Positions 1 through 11,121 of a stretch of 64,000 nt of DNA are shown piece after piece (within the stretch, counting starts at the first letter, position 1; every line of letters begins with the position of its first letter). The notes under the pieces are model-generated. The model did not search any database. It worked only from the letters and a program-made list of their open reading frames with translations, and had not been told where the DNA came from. Origin of the DNA: Calonectria ilicicola (Eukaryota; Ascomycota; Sordariomycetes; Hypocreales; Nectriaceae). The position numbers and the translations under genes are program-made. The DNA is taken from assembly GCA_020809705.1 (NCBI GenBank), contig CP085831.1, forward strand, positions 992,001-1,056,000. The letters run 5' to 3'.

Positions 1-1040
1 TCAAGGAGGTCAAATTGTTCAGCAGTGTTTGGGTTGGCAGCGACAGCGACATGAGCAGAAACTACTGTTCCAGTTACGGCTCCAGTCGCGAGACTCGTAC
101 TCTCACCGACCTGGTCTCCATCCACATCATACCTGGCATGGGGGAGCCAGCGCCTTGGGTTTGGCACATCTGACCGATAGGCTTCATCCTGTACCTGTGC
201 CAATGAAGCAGGGGGGTTCCACCAGCTGCTAACCAGAAGAGCCTGGTGGAGTGCTGGCTGGTTTTGGTGGCGGAGCAGCTGCGCGACTTCGGTAATCAAG
301 TGGTCCATGTAGAAGAAGCCGGGGCTGGGATCAGCGGTGCTAAAGTGCTGTCTCCAAATGAATAGCCACTTCATCTCGCAAAGCCCAAGGTTGAGATAGA
401 ATGCATCTGTATACATTGTCCTCAGTTGGGCCACAGGAACATTGATTTGACGCTTCAATCGATCAAACTCTCGCTTGTAGAAGACTTCACGAGGCTGCCA
501 ATTCGTGCAATTCCTGACATGCACGTCGCGTTCATGCACACTCCCAATGAAGACCCAGCAAACCGGACAGTATTTGTCGTTTGAGAGACAATGAGACCGG
601 CTTAGATGCTGCGTCAAATCGGAAAACCGGGGGAAACCATGAACGCCACACTCGATGAACCGGTAGGGATCGCGTCGAAAAAATGGACATGCCCATCGGC
701 GCGACCCGTGAGGCTCTCCATCCGAGCTACCCTCGCCAGGATCGTCGCCGTCATCATCTGGGCGGCTCTTACGACTCTTGCGGCCTCGATTTTCTTTGTT
801 AGTCTTTTTTCCCTTGCCTGCCCCGGTGTCCTTATTATAAGCCTTCCTGACGCCGCCACCGCTGACACCGAGAGACACACACTGGAAGAATTCTGACCCT
901 TTACCATAGACAATTTGCCACACATCTGCAGCCCAGTTGACGGAAAGGCTTGCAAAAAATATAAACGCGGCTTTCTTGAGTAACCGAGGTGCAGGGGTAT
1001 CTTGCAACATGACTGGTGCTGGCAATCTGTTAGCCATCAT
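1..1040 (-). CDS. Fungal C2H2 zinc-finger protein, N-terminal part (runs off left edge)
   Basis: An open frame of about 346 codons reads leftwards from an ATG at 1040 to the window edge without a stop or an evident intron. An in-frame TGA lies three codons upstream of the ATG, which fixes the start; a second ATG follows at once. Residues 65-116 are basic and acidic low complexity with a likely nuclear signal (many K/R). Residues 117-150 carry the fungal finger WACPFFRRDPYRF...C...H....H, followed by a second Cys/His group (CPVC at 158-161, H/C to about 178). This pattern marks a family of fungal proteins usually annotated as C2H2-type, with a Cys-Pro-Phe-basic-Asp core; DNA binding is presumed from the fold, not shown. 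The product resembles the neighbour at 4005-5939 in finger layout, so the two may be paralogues. The C-terminus is missing from the window. Specific function unknown. Confidence 0.75.
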   Translation of the reverse strand, partial: MMANRLPAPVMLQDTPAPRLLKKAAFIFFASLSVNWAADVWQIVYGKGSEFFQCVSLGVSGGGVRKAYNKDTGAGKGKKTNKENRGRKSRKSRPDDDGDDPGEGSSDGEPHGSRRWACPFFRRDPYRFIECGVHGFPRFSDLTQHLSRSHCLSNDKYCPVCWVFIGSVHERDVHVRNCTNWQPREVFYKREFDRLKRQINVPVAQLRTMYTDAFYLNLGLCEMKWLFIWRQHFSTADPSPGFFYMDHLITEVAQLLRHQNQPALHQALLVSSWWNPPASLAQVQDEAYRSDVPNPRRWLPHARYDVDGDQVGESTSLATGAVTGTVVSAHVAVAANPNTAEQFDLL

Positions 1041-4004
1041 GCTCTGTCAGCGTAACAGCGGGTCATTCTCAAAACTCACCAACAAGAATCGACCACGCAG
1101 CAGTGAAGCAGACATTGGCGCGTCGAGCCCAGGTGCGGAGACCCGTTAAACATGCCGTCGCAACAACGCAAGCGAGCCTGGTTGTCCAAACTGCACAGGA
1201 TCGATCGCCGAGAAGACGGAGCAACGAACACCAACTGCGGATTGAATCGATGAACGCCGGGATGCACAGGATAGGAAGGCTGCCAATCAGGATTCTCGCA
1301 ATGGGAGAGACAAGCCGGCGCTCAGCCAGAGCTAGCCGACTGGTGCGGACACCCTCGTTCCACATTTTACTCGGCGATGACAGTTGAAAGTGAAGGCAAT
1401 GTGAATGTGAAGATGATATTTTTTACACCAATGGGCCTGTTGACTATATACGGTAATCTCTTGGTCTACGCATACGCTGGGCTACTCCCACATTTGTGTA
1501 GTTTCTTCACCATCTCCTCCGTCGAGTCGGCTTAGCTTAGGCATTATAGGCAAGAACCTTGTCAAAGTTTGCCACTGTAAACACCCATATGACCTGTATT
1601 GAGATCGTGGTGCACCCATATGCACTCCTTGCACCGCCGGGCGCTCGTTTCGATGGCTGAGTGCTCTTAGCAGCATCAGATGAACTGTGTTCTCAGGCCG
1701 GAGGGGGCCCAACGCCCGAGCTTGTGGCGGTGATAGAAGGGGCTGTGAAGTTCAATTGAAGTTCAACGCCTCTCCCCAAGTAAACAAGCTGTCGAGGTGG
1801 TTTGCGGTGCTGGAGTTGGAGAGATGAAAAATGGAAAAAAGGTCGACCTTTCCAGGGTCAATTGGGGCGGTGGGGCAGATATAACACATCTGTGGATGTC
1901 TGCAAGCTGTGCTCAGCGCCCGCTCGAGCTCCCAGCAATGCTGCAGTTGCCAAGGGAGACGACAGACTATTGCGTCATCGTGCCATCAGTAGAGTGATTT
2001 AATCCATACTGGCTTTCGTTGAGTCGTACAGTTTCGTGCCACAGCCTCGAATCTGTGCTGGCTAGCTCCAGAGTGTTTCAGCCAAGGCCTACCGACAAAG
2101 GATAGCTGCTGCCATATCTTCAGACTCGTGGGGATTATGGGCTGAGGGACCGCATAGCTCAAGTACGCCTTGCCCTGGCACTTTCTCAATGTCCGACGCT
2201 TTCGCTACGTGTCGCAATTGGAATCTGCAGGTCGACGATTTGGTGGCTTCAGGGAGTGCCCCCACAGCCGAGCCGTGCCGTCAGTTCCATTGCCAAGACA
2301 ATGATACCGTGGCCAGCTCTGAGTGCGCTGGCAAACGCGGAATAAAGTCAACTAAAAGCGATGCCAGGTAGTGTGTAGGCCTTTTTCAAATCTGGTACGC
2401 GAGTTGAGAGGGCGTCTCGACGTCTGTGTCTCAAGCAAGAACAGTCCCTTTACTACAGACAGAGGAGGCGCTTTGGGCAGAGTGACAGGCTGATTTTGCT
2501 CACCCTCCGCGTCATCATGTTGGCTAATGTGCAGTCTCTACAGTCCTGTAAGCCATGTTCACCCTCCACTCCCAAATCTGAAAGCTAACCCCGCAAGCAT
2601 GTGGTGAGACTGTGGCCCAGCCTTGGCAGAGGCCTCTAGTCTCTGGAGATCAATTATGCCGCAGGGAATCTGGAAGAAATACCATACTGCCTTGTTGCCT
2701 TCGCCGTTTTCCCCGATTCAAATTTGTGTTGAAAGGGGTACGAACTTGAGAGTGAGGGGGGCGGCCGGGTGGTCAGTCGAAAATTGGACCGGGTTTCATG
2801 CATGCAGGCCCCATTGACTGTCACCTAATTGGTCTCTTTGGGTGCCATTACAGATTGACCTCCAGCCTGAATTTATAAGCTGTACTCCCATACGCGTGAG
2901 TGTATTTCAAAGATTCCCTATCTCCATTCTTTCATGTCATCAAATTAAGCTATTTGCCCCCTTCGTTTTAGCGAGGATGTTCTTAGCTAGGCCGTGACGT
3001 GATAAGCATAAAATACAATCGTATTTAATATAGCCTGTGGCAAAGCGATTACCACAAAATGTTCCAATTCCACCAGAAGCGATGCCGTCAGGGCCATCTG
3101 TTATTGCCGTACAAACCCACCACATCTAAGATTGGTGTGGACCTTAGCTTGCAGTAGTGAAGCCGCGTGGAACAGAAATTGGAGATAGCTCCATATTTTG
3201 CAATCAATCACTATCGAAACACAGTTGATAGACATTGAGGCTTGCATGATTTAGCCTGCTTGGGTTGGTCATTTTCAGGTATAGGCGGTTCAATGACTCG
3301 ACTATACTGAGAACCTCGCAGCAAGCTAGAAAGGGGGGGTCGGCCAGCAAAATAGAAAAAGTCTAATTAGTATTGACTGCAATTTATTTTAGGGAGCTGT
3401 GCATGTGAATTCGGTAGCAGCGACAATGGTATTTGCATGTAGGTGTGTGTGTCTCCCTCATTAGGCGAGCATAATACGAATGTATTTTTATGAAATATTG
3501 AAAAGAATTTATGCCCTTTATATACTGTGGGGCTACGCTAGCCCTTTATCACATAGAGCAAGAGATAGGTCAATAATCGCTATTGCGGCAATTACTGCAG
3601 CACGTAACAGCACCCAAGAGTCCCGCACGGGCGACCAAGCCAAGGCATATACTAAGTTACTAGATAAAACTGATTAATGAACTGCGTAATAGTGGCAAAT
3701 TTCCGTGAAATTCCGTGCAAATTCTTCTAGCAGCCTGTTTAGCGCGAACGATTGTTCGTATGGAACTGGATGCTTTTGGAGGAGACAAATATGCCAAGGT
3801 CCTAACGATGCATAATCGAGAAAAAGGAACACTATGAAAATCCTTGATTTAGCCTATCATCATTTTAGGGTTCACATAGCACTCTCACAATAAATCACCA
3901 ATGCCAGTCTCAAACATCGGAATTGTCGTTTATTTATCCCCGATATAAAAATAGAATTGAATGGGATATTAATTAAGATAATTGGGTAACAATTATAGTC
4001 CCTG
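1041..4004. other. Intergenic, no supported gene
   Basis: About 3 kb between two minus-strand zinc-finger genes. The open frames here are all under 100 codons, overlap each other on both strands, and carry no motif I recognise. The first few hundred bases should hold the promoter of the gene starting at 1040. From about 2930 to 4000 the sequence becomes AT-richer. No tRNA, rRNA or repeat array was recognised. Confidence 0.5.
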
Positions 4005-5939
4005 TCACATATATCCTCCATACGAACCACTTGCAGCACCGTCAGGCAGGTTCTCCCAATCAAACTCAAGAGGTTGCTCAAACTCGAGAATTTGCTCAAA
4101 TTCATTGGCAAACTCGGGAACGATACTCTGATCAGGCTCGATCACCCCTTGTCTGTTTTCTTCCGGTGCGATGGTGTCACATATACCTGAATTGACGAAG
4201 CCGCCCGGCTCTACCGATTCAGGAATGGGGCTTTCGAGACAAAGGCCTTCTCCTATTCCCTCTCCCTCGCCACCCGGCATGGGAGCAGATATGCCACTTC
4301 CTTCATCCTGGCCCTGAGGTCTCTGCGCTATCCAAGACTTGTAAATAGCTTCAAGAGCTTTACTAAGCTCACTGTCGAACTCTCGTTGCATAGTCTCTTG
4401 CTCATTTGATTCCGCCAATTTCCCGCTTTCCCTCAATTTCTGCTTAACAATTTCGACTCCTTCCTTGGTATAAAACTCTCGAAACTCACATAGGTCTTCA
4501 GATAGGTTTGCGTCTAAATATGGTGACGAGGGCCGATCGCAGCCGGGGAACACAAGATCCCAGACAAGATACCACTGCTCCTCCTGTGTTAATCCGGGGG
4601 CGCCCCGGTTGGAGAGAAGATCTTTCTGTTCCGTTGATATTTCTTCACCCTGGACCGGATCTCTGACAGGGCATAGACCTTCGGTGACACGGAGATGCGC
4701 TATCTGAAGAGTCTGTTTTTTGAAAGGTTGCTGACATCGTGGGCATCGGAATTCGGTATAATGCACCCTTCGCAAGTGCTGTTTGACATTCTTCACTTCT
4801 TTGAGATCATGGACATAGCAGCGAGAAAAGCGGCCTTGATCCTTCTTCCAAAAAGGACAAGCGAGAACTCTGCCGCGTTGATTTGTCCTCCGTCGTTTCT
4901 TGGCAACGCTGGATTCTACGGGCTCGTCATTTGCACCTTGGCCCGTATTCTTCCCGGTGTCAAGAGGTCGCTTCTTCCCTTTGTCCGTGCCACCTCCACC
5001 AGTAATTGTATCGCCGCTCTGGTCGGAGCCTGATGAGCGGTGGCTATCTTGAGTGTTATAACTAGGCCGAACTTGCCGATACGCCTCAAAGGATTCCAGA
5101 AGCTGACGAACGATGGCTTCTGAGGGTGCAGCAGATGCTTCATTTTTCGGTGGCAATTGCAACGACTCGTTTGAGCCCTCTGACTCTGGAGAGCTGTCAT
5201 ACCCGCCATCAGATTCTTCAGCTGCGCTCTCACAGTCTCCGTAGTTCAAGGTTGGAGGCTCCGGCCTGCCCTGCTCCGTGGTCGAGTCGATAGAAGTTCT
5301 CCCAGTACTCGCACTTGCACTTGAATCTCTCGACATGCACGAGCGGTGGGAATCTCGACAACTTCTAGAGGTTCTCAACGTGGAGATGCTGCAAGCCTTG
5401 AAGCTGTTGGTTAGGTGGTTGATATTTCTAACATGTTGATGAAAGTGATGCCCACCGTTCATGTCAGAGATGGTGGGCGATTCAGAGCTGCCATGGACAG
5501 TGGGCGTTCTGTCCTGGACCTCATTTGGGTTCTGGTAACTATGGAGCGCATTCACTTCTGCCGTTGGGGCATGTCGGCGATGGGTTTGGCCACGCTGATG
5601 CAGTGATGATGCGTCGCCCAGTCTTACCCAAGGAAGCTCTTTCAAGATGCCACTTTGTCGAACTTCGTTTCGTAGTTCTTTCCTGGCGGCAACATCATCG
5701 GAAAAGAACATGATATATGGGGCAGCCTTAGCCATTGACCGGCCTATCATGAAGAAGTGGATCTTGATCTCGACATTGAGGTACCTGTCGCTTTCAACTA
5801 TTTTGCCAACATTGCCACGAATCAATTGCCAGGTCTCGGCAGCAAGGCCAACAGCAATCCAAACGTGGCTTCCATTGGGCAAAATGGTGAAGCGACTACC
5901 GCAAGACGCCTCCGGATCTGCTAATGTTTTCGAGTTCAT
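4005..5939 (-). CDS. Fungal C2H2 zinc-finger protein
   Basis: Single open frame of 644 codons plus stop. I choose the ATG at 5939, giving MNSKTL; the frame extends upstream to another ATG at 6002, which would add 21 weakly conserved-looking residues. Residues about 15-110 form a compact region (VWIAVGLAAETWQ, then IMFFSDD and SGIL) that resembles a domain seen at the N-terminus of fungal finger and STAND proteins. A long Ser/Gly/acidic linker follows. A basic segment (KKRRR) precedes the finger at about residue 360: ACPFWKKD..RFSRC..H.....VKQHLRRVH, then CPRCQQPF...H.......C near 400. The C-terminal 180 residues hold a charged helical stretch and an acidic tail, suggestive of a nuclear regulator with an activation-like tail (inference). 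No intron is needed, although a 44-nt GT-AG stretch ending near 5395 could be spliced. Target unknown. Confidence 0.8.
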   Translation of the reverse strand: MNSKTLADPEASCGSRFTILPNGSHVWIAVGLAAETWQLIRGNVGKIVESDRYLNVEIKIHFFMIGRSMAKAAPYIMFFSDDVAARKELRNEVRQSGILKELPWVRLGDASSLHQRGQTHRRHAPTAEVNALHSYQNPNEVQDRTPTVHGSSESPTISDMNGGHHFHQHVRNINHLTNSFKACSISTLRTSRSCRDSHRSCMSRDSSASASTGRTSIDSTTEQGRPEPPTLNYGDCESAAEESDGGYDSSPESEGSNESLQLPPKNEASAAPSEAIVRQLLESFEAYRQVRPSYNTQDSHRSSGSDQSGDTITGGGGTDKGKKRPLDTGKNTGQGANDEPVESSVAKKRRRTNQRGRVLACPFWKKDQGRFSRCYVHDLKEVKNVKQHLRRVHYTEFRCPRCQQPFKKQTLQIAHLRVTEGLCPVRDPVQGEEISTEQKDLLSNRGAPGLTQEEQWYLVWDLVFPGCDRPSSPYLDANLSEDLCEFREFYTKEGVEIVKQKLRESGKLAESNEQETMQREFDSELSKALEAIYKSWIAQRPQGQDEGSGISAPMPGGEGEGIGEGLCLESPIPESVEPGGFVNSGICDTIAPEENRQGVIEPDQSIVPEFANEFEQILEFEQPLEFDWENLPDGAASGSYGGYM

Positions 5940-7818
5940 GGCGATTTGACGTGAACATGGGTGACGGTTGACAGGAAGCCAGTGGTGGGGGCGCAAACCC
6001 AACTAGCACGCAGATGGACGCAATTGGGGTGACCACGCACCAGCGCAAATCGAGGCGAGTAAAGGGCCGATAGGAGCTCCATGAATACAGGGTGGCGAAA
6101 ACAATAAATGGACGACCTGCAGGAAGGAAACCAGAGATATAGGGCCGAGTTTGCTTAACCCCCGCGAGGTAATGGTGCCAGACCTACAAGAATAGAGGCT
6201 TGGCCGTCGGACAATTGCAAAGCGCCCACTGGAAATTGACGAGGGGGTGGCGTTGCAGCTGAAGAACACGCATCATGGTGCCGGGGTGTGATTGGGCTGC
6301 CATGGTTCGCGAACCCCGCGGGGGCTGCCTTGTGAGAGCGCATTTGTGCTCTCACGTCGCTTGTGCTGTCACATTGTTGGTTTCCTCCCTTCAACTTGGA
6401 TCAGGGCCATGCAACACAGTTGCGCCCCCTGCTACGGCGGAAGAGGGCTCAGAGTTATCCACCCGGTGCTGTGCTGCGCGAGGTTGCGCTGTGCTGCCTG
6501 TCGTCTTGACCAAAGCTAACTATGACAACAGCATGATGCCACCCATTTCAACAGCTCAGGGCATAAGTTTATACTTTGTCATGTGAGGGTTAATAATTGC
6601 ATATATAGACTTGATTGATTATAAATTAGCCATCTATCTTCTTTTCCTTATCATCCAATATTCGTAGTGCCTTCGTATTCGGCGTAAATGATGATGTGCG
6701 TGATCCGGGGCTGGCCAGGCTGTGAGCGGGGATCTTAGACCCCGGTCGGGACGGCCCATGTTGCCACTGCCACGCCGTTCCTTGGTTGCAACTAAATGCG
6801 AGGATCATGCTGCAGCCATATTCCAACTCAAGTAGTGAAACCATGCAATCTTCTTTTTCAATTAGATGCAGGAATCTGATGAATCCCACTCAGACTCGGG
6901 GAGTCTCGATCGGTACAAGGAAAAAAGGTGGGGGGATGAGTAGGCGGTCAGCTGCGTGCCTAGCGTAAGGCGTCCTGTCTCGCTTGAGTCGACTATAAGG
7001 CAGAATGTAGCAAATGATGACGGCGCTTCTCGTTCAGCTTTCCGTATTGTGTCTGCTTGATAAGCCAACAAACCGAGTAAAGGGCATACCCGCCCGTAGC
7101 CAAACGGAACTTGCGGCTTTACAGTTACGACACCCACGTGGGGAAACGACTTTTGTGTGTTTTGGTCAGCAGCCTTTGGCCTTATCATATGCGAGCCATG
7201 GTAAGATGCCTGAGCTTAACATGAAGATCGGAGACAGATCTACCGGGGAGGGTGGCCCAGTCGCCACTGTCCGACATTCCAGCGCGTCCTTGGCCACTCA
7301 TAGCCATTGAACGAAAGGGTGGCTTAGTCACTTTATTCGCCTGTGGCAAGGAGTGTAAAAATGGAAAAAAAAAAAATGATCGATCGAATACCCCGGGACT
7401 CACGGGCGGGGCGATTAGCGACCATTCGGCCCTACTGCCATGCCCGTCTTTGACTATAATTAACGGGCCGTTCGGATCCCTCAGCATCAATTCTGATAAT
7501 CAGGCTGAATGATGCGATGTGCTGATGTAACGTGTAAATAGCACTTTAATCAGCCTGCATTTTCCCATTCTTTCCTCGTATAGAGCTTTCCCTTCCCTTC
7601 GCGCACCCAACGCCACGACAATACTGCACACACATACGCGCTCACACGCTCACACACACACGCACGCATACGGCACCAGCATCAGCCGGGAGGACAGTGT
7701 TCCCCCGCTTCACATCTCGCTACACTACCATCATGGATGCATGGTCCTTCACTTCCTTCGTTCACTCGTGGCGGACATGATGATCAAGGCTGGAAAACGT
7801 CTTATCATATAGTTAAAC
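5940..7818. other. Intergenic, divergent promoter region
   Basis: About 1.9 kb between divergently transcribed genes: the zinc-finger gene (minus) and the F-box gene (plus). It should hold both promoters. The small frames (up to about 108 codons) overlap on both strands and show no motif. A CA-rich tract lies near 7626-7670. No RNA gene was recognised. Confidence 0.5.
7626..7670. repeat. CA-rich low-complexity tract
   Basis: An imperfect run of CA dinucleotides interrupted by TACGCG and CGCT, about 150-190 bases upstream of the F-box gene start. It looks like simple-sequence DNA in a promoter or 5' leader; no function can be read from it. Confidence 0.7.
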
Positions 7819-10206
7819 ATGTCTGGCAACGCTAGCGACATGAGCGTCTTCTCAGCCTCGCAGCATCAGCTCGGTAGGCGCCTCTATCTGCCCGCTGCCT
7901 CTGGTGGCGGCGCCTTACTGCAGCCTGCGACGGGTGGAGTTGTTATTTTTGCTGGTCAAAAGGCCTACCAAGTTACAGCACGAAATCCCTCATTTATTGG
8001 CGAAGAGTTGTCGCCCAAATCAGGACTTGAAGTCGACGTAGCGGAGGAAGACGCACAGGTAGATGCGGGAACAGAACCAGAGGGTGTCGCCACGACAGAT
8101 TGGGATCTAGACGAATCTGATTTTGAAAGTGACCATGAGAGCGAAAGAGAATCCGAGATCAGCCGTGACACTACTGGCTCGGGCTACCCAAGCAGCATCG
8201 ACATCGGTGCCTTGTCTATCCCTACTGGCGATACCGGCCATGTGTCCTCTGACACGGCGCCATCGCTAATGGAGGACCAGTTGTCGCGATGCGACATCAA
8301 GGGAAAGGCGCCCGAAATTCCGCGAGGCTGCGTCTCCATCGGTAGGCTGGCTTCCGAACCGTGGACGGAACAACGCGACGACACCTGCGTCATCGTGGAA
8401 CTAGGTGATGCCAACGCCAGCAACACCAAGGACACCAACACTATTTCGCACTACTCGGCTGGAGGCGGCCTGAGAGTAAGAGTGACCAGGCTTGGGGAGA
8501 TTAGGAATGACACACAAAGCCTCGCTACCATCGCTACCGTCGCTGAACATGCAGTCGACTGTCAGCTGTTTACATCACCCGTTCCTCACAGTCTGAAGGG
8601 CCAGATAACATGTCGCGATATGTTTCTGATCCTTTTCGACAACCATCTCTTCCAGAATGAGGATTGCGGAGCAGCCGTGTTGGATCCGCGAAGTGGCGAA
8701 GTTTTTGGCCAGGTTATTTGCGGAGACATAGGCACCCCATCGGCCTATATTTTGCCCATGAAAGACATCATGCAAGATGTCGCCTCCCGAATCATGAATA
8801 CCAACATCACTTTCCTTCCATCGCCGGCCCAGGCGCCGCGAGATCAACATCACATTTTCAGTGCATTCCAATACGGCACCCGGAAAACTGCAAAGTACCG
8901 GAGAGTTTGCAACACGGAACCGCGCGTTTTTATTGAACTTGGATCTCCCCAGTACTACAAAGATCTCAGTGGTGATAAAATGCCGCCAAGGCAACACCTC
9001 CGCAGCCTAGGTGAAACACTTCGGGATTCACTCTCGGTCATCAAACACGTTCAACCAAAGTTCCCCAAACTTCACGGCAAAACTAAACACCCGGGAACAG
9101 AGATAGAGAAGGCTAATTTCTTCTCATTGCCCACCGAGATCTGCGACATGATTATTGGCTACCTATCCTTCCGCTGTGCAATGAACTTTCGTCGAGTCTC
9201 GAGAGCCTGTCGCGCAGCCGTTTCGATCAACGGCCCGGCCATATCAAAACGCTTGCTGGACAAGTGCCCTCTCCCTCCTCTGGCTAGGCGACTTTATCCC
9301 AACTTACTCCCGGACTTGAAGTACGTGTGGGAGGTTGGATATCGGCACGCGGTAGCGTCGAGGTTGGCTGGGCACATGGCAAGCTGGCTCGGGAGGGAAA
9401 TGTACCAGTATAAATCAAAATACCAGCAGCAGGAATTTCAAGAAAAGAGAACACTAATACAGAAGCGTCTCCTGCCCTCTTTATTTACAGCCTTCCACTT
9501 CTTTGAACAGTACCCCAAGTCGCTAGAAGCCGCCCTTCGCAGACCCGCGGACCTACGGAACACCGTTCCCTACGTGTATGAGCTCACAGCCATGGACTGC
9601 TACAGCGATGACGTACTCCTACAGACCCATGATATCATGAAATCTCTTATTACGTTCCTTCAGAGGATGGTGTCGCCCCCCACGTATTACGGTCCCACGG
9701 AGCGGTTCCTCCGCGGATACCTCCAAGATAAGCCAAGTGACACGGTACTCGCCACTATTTTGTGTCTTGGTGGGCTCTCGAAAGTTTTACAATTGGCCGA
9801 CATTGGAAATTACTCAAAGCGAAGAACAGAGGTCGACAAGATGTACGCCATGCTGACGAAGCCTCCGAACGGCTCAAGTTCAACTCCCTCAAATAGCCTC
9901 CATGGAGGATCAGTGATTGGAGATAGCCTCTCACTCAGCGAGATGTGCAGAGACTCCAAAAACGAAATACAATACCCACTTTGGGAACATCTACCGAGTT
10001 TGGATCACATCTGGTGCGACACGGCGGAGGATTTAATTATGCGACGAGGCATTGTACAAAGACGTCACGAGTTGAGGAACGACTCCCAAATTTTGACCGA
10101 GTTGGCCCGTCCAGCTTCAGCATTGACCGTGGCAGACCGTCTATACGAGGAGCATCAACTATGGCATGGACTCTCCAACCACAGCTTCGATGTGGTTGAC
10201 GGCTAA
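7819..10206 (+). CDS. F-box protein with N-terminal trypsin-like (degenerate) domain
   Basis: Uninterrupted frame of 795 codons. Residues about 15-60 (GRRLYLPAASGGG then VIFAGQKAYQVTARNPSF) and 240-320 (HSLKGQITCRD..., EDCGAAVLDPRSGEVFGQV, then AYILPMKDI) match the layout of a fungal trypsin-like domain in which the usual nucleophile motif appears as GDCGSWV. Here the nucleophile position is Cys in EDCGAA, and the place of the usual His in the TAxHPF-type motif is Asn (TARNPSF), so the domain is probably inactive. An acidic, low-complexity insert (residues 70-160) separates the halves. Residues about 433-475 (FSLPTEICDMIIGYLSF...FRRVSRACRAAV) are an F-box, the adaptor that docks substrates to SCF ubiquitin ligases through Skp1. 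The rest is a helical C-terminus of unknown fold. Expected role: substrate receptor, with the protease-like part as a binding module (inference). Confidence 0.8.
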   Translation: MSGNASDMSVFSASQHQLGRRLYLPAASGGGALLQPATGGVVIFAGQKAYQVTARNPSFIGEELSPKSGLEVDVAEEDAQVDAGTEPEGVATTDWDLDESDFESDHESERESEISRDTTGSGYPSSIDIGALSIPTGDTGHVSSDTAPSLMEDQLSRCDIKGKAPEIPRGCVSIGRLASEPWTEQRDDTCVIVELGDANASNTKDTNTISHYSAGGGLRVRVTRLGEIRNDTQSLATIATVAEHAVDCQLFTSPVPHSLKGQITCRDMFLILFDNHLFQNEDCGAAVLDPRSGEVFGQVICGDIGTPSAYILPMKDIMQDVASRIMNTNITFLPSPAQAPRDQHHIFSAFQYGTRKTAKYRRVCNTEPRVFIELGSPQYYKDLSGDKMPPRQHLRSLGETLRDSLSVIKHVQPKFPKLHGKTKHPGTEIEKANFFSLPTEICDMIIGYLSFRCAMNFRRVSRACRAAVSINGPAISKRLLDKCPLPPLARRLYPNLLPDLKYVWEVGYRHAVASRLAGHMASWLGREMYQYKSKYQQQEFQEKRTLIQKRLLPSLFTAFHFFEQYPKSLEAALRRPADLRNTVPYVYELTAMDCYSDDVLLQTHDIMKSLITFLQRMVSPPTYYGPTERFLRGYLQDKPSDTVLATILCLGGLSKVLQLADIGNYSKRRTEVDKMYAMLTKPPNGSSSTPSNSLHGGSVIGDSLSLSEMCRDSKNEIQYPLWEHLPSLDHIWCDTAEDLIMRRGIVQRRHELRNDSQILTELARPASALTVADRLYEEHQLWHGLSNHSFDVVDG

Positions 10207-11121
10207 GCATGGTTCCAAATGGGGCAGGTTATGGTGGGGTTGTAATAGCATCTATGGGGTGGGATTGTTCATTAAGCATGTGGAGCGAGAGGGCGAAAAG
10301 TTCAAAATCTAGAAATTCTTTATAAGGAGTTAGACTCGGCTAGAGATTCCGAAAAGGTGGGACACGATCCATGGTATTCAAGACATTACAAAGAATTTAA
10401 GAAAGATTTAAAAAAAACCGATTGTCCTACTTCTCGTATCTGACATAATGGAGAGCTCCCACGACCATTACTGAATAAGCCTACTAGTTCCGCCAGATCT
10501 TTGGTCAACAGGCTACAGCAACTTGAAGAAATCATATAAACCTCGACTAGCTAGAACGGGAATTTGGTTTTGGAGTCGTCTAACTACAACGACCGCAAGC
10601 ACCACAAGCCACAAGGGCAAGATAGCTTAATGTGAAACCAATAGAATTGATCCAGTCACTTCAGAATCATACTCGCCCCACTATCAATACCTGTCTCATT
10701 AGTTAGATGCTGCGACAAGAACAGGCCCACCTGATTCACAGTCCCGCGCAACTAGTAAAGCGGAAATATTGGTGTTGAAAGCAATGGGTGCAAAGCTGAG
10801 GTCTTGCTAATCTAAGTCAAGCTAGTGCTACAATTGGGCTGAACTCTAACTGATCTAGTGCTGAATGGCTGGAAGACATGAAGCCACAAAAAAGCCGTTT
10901 TCCCGGCCAAGCGAAGCAATAGAAGCTGAGGCCTGCCGCCAACGTAGCGACCGCTGCGATGATGCGTCAGCTGTGGCTGACGGACTCAACAGAGCGAACC
11001 AGCGGTCTCCCCGCACTCGATCATGATACACAAAGACGATTCATATTTGCAACCTCCGCTTTACATTTGATTATCTTTCTCTATATACAATATCTACACA
11101 GGTCTCGCTTAGTATGCCAAA
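10207..11121. other. Intergenic; 3' end of F-box gene and promoter of HET gene
   Basis: About 900 bases without a supported gene. A TATATACA stretch at about 11082-11090, some 35 bases before the HET start codon, could be a core promoter element but is close to the ATG. Nothing else was recognised. Confidence 0.45.

Noticed and set aside
5352..5395. Possible 44-nt intron inside the zinc-finger gene at 4005-5939
   Set aside because: The frame is open through it, its removal would break the frame, and it is shorter than the other introns here.
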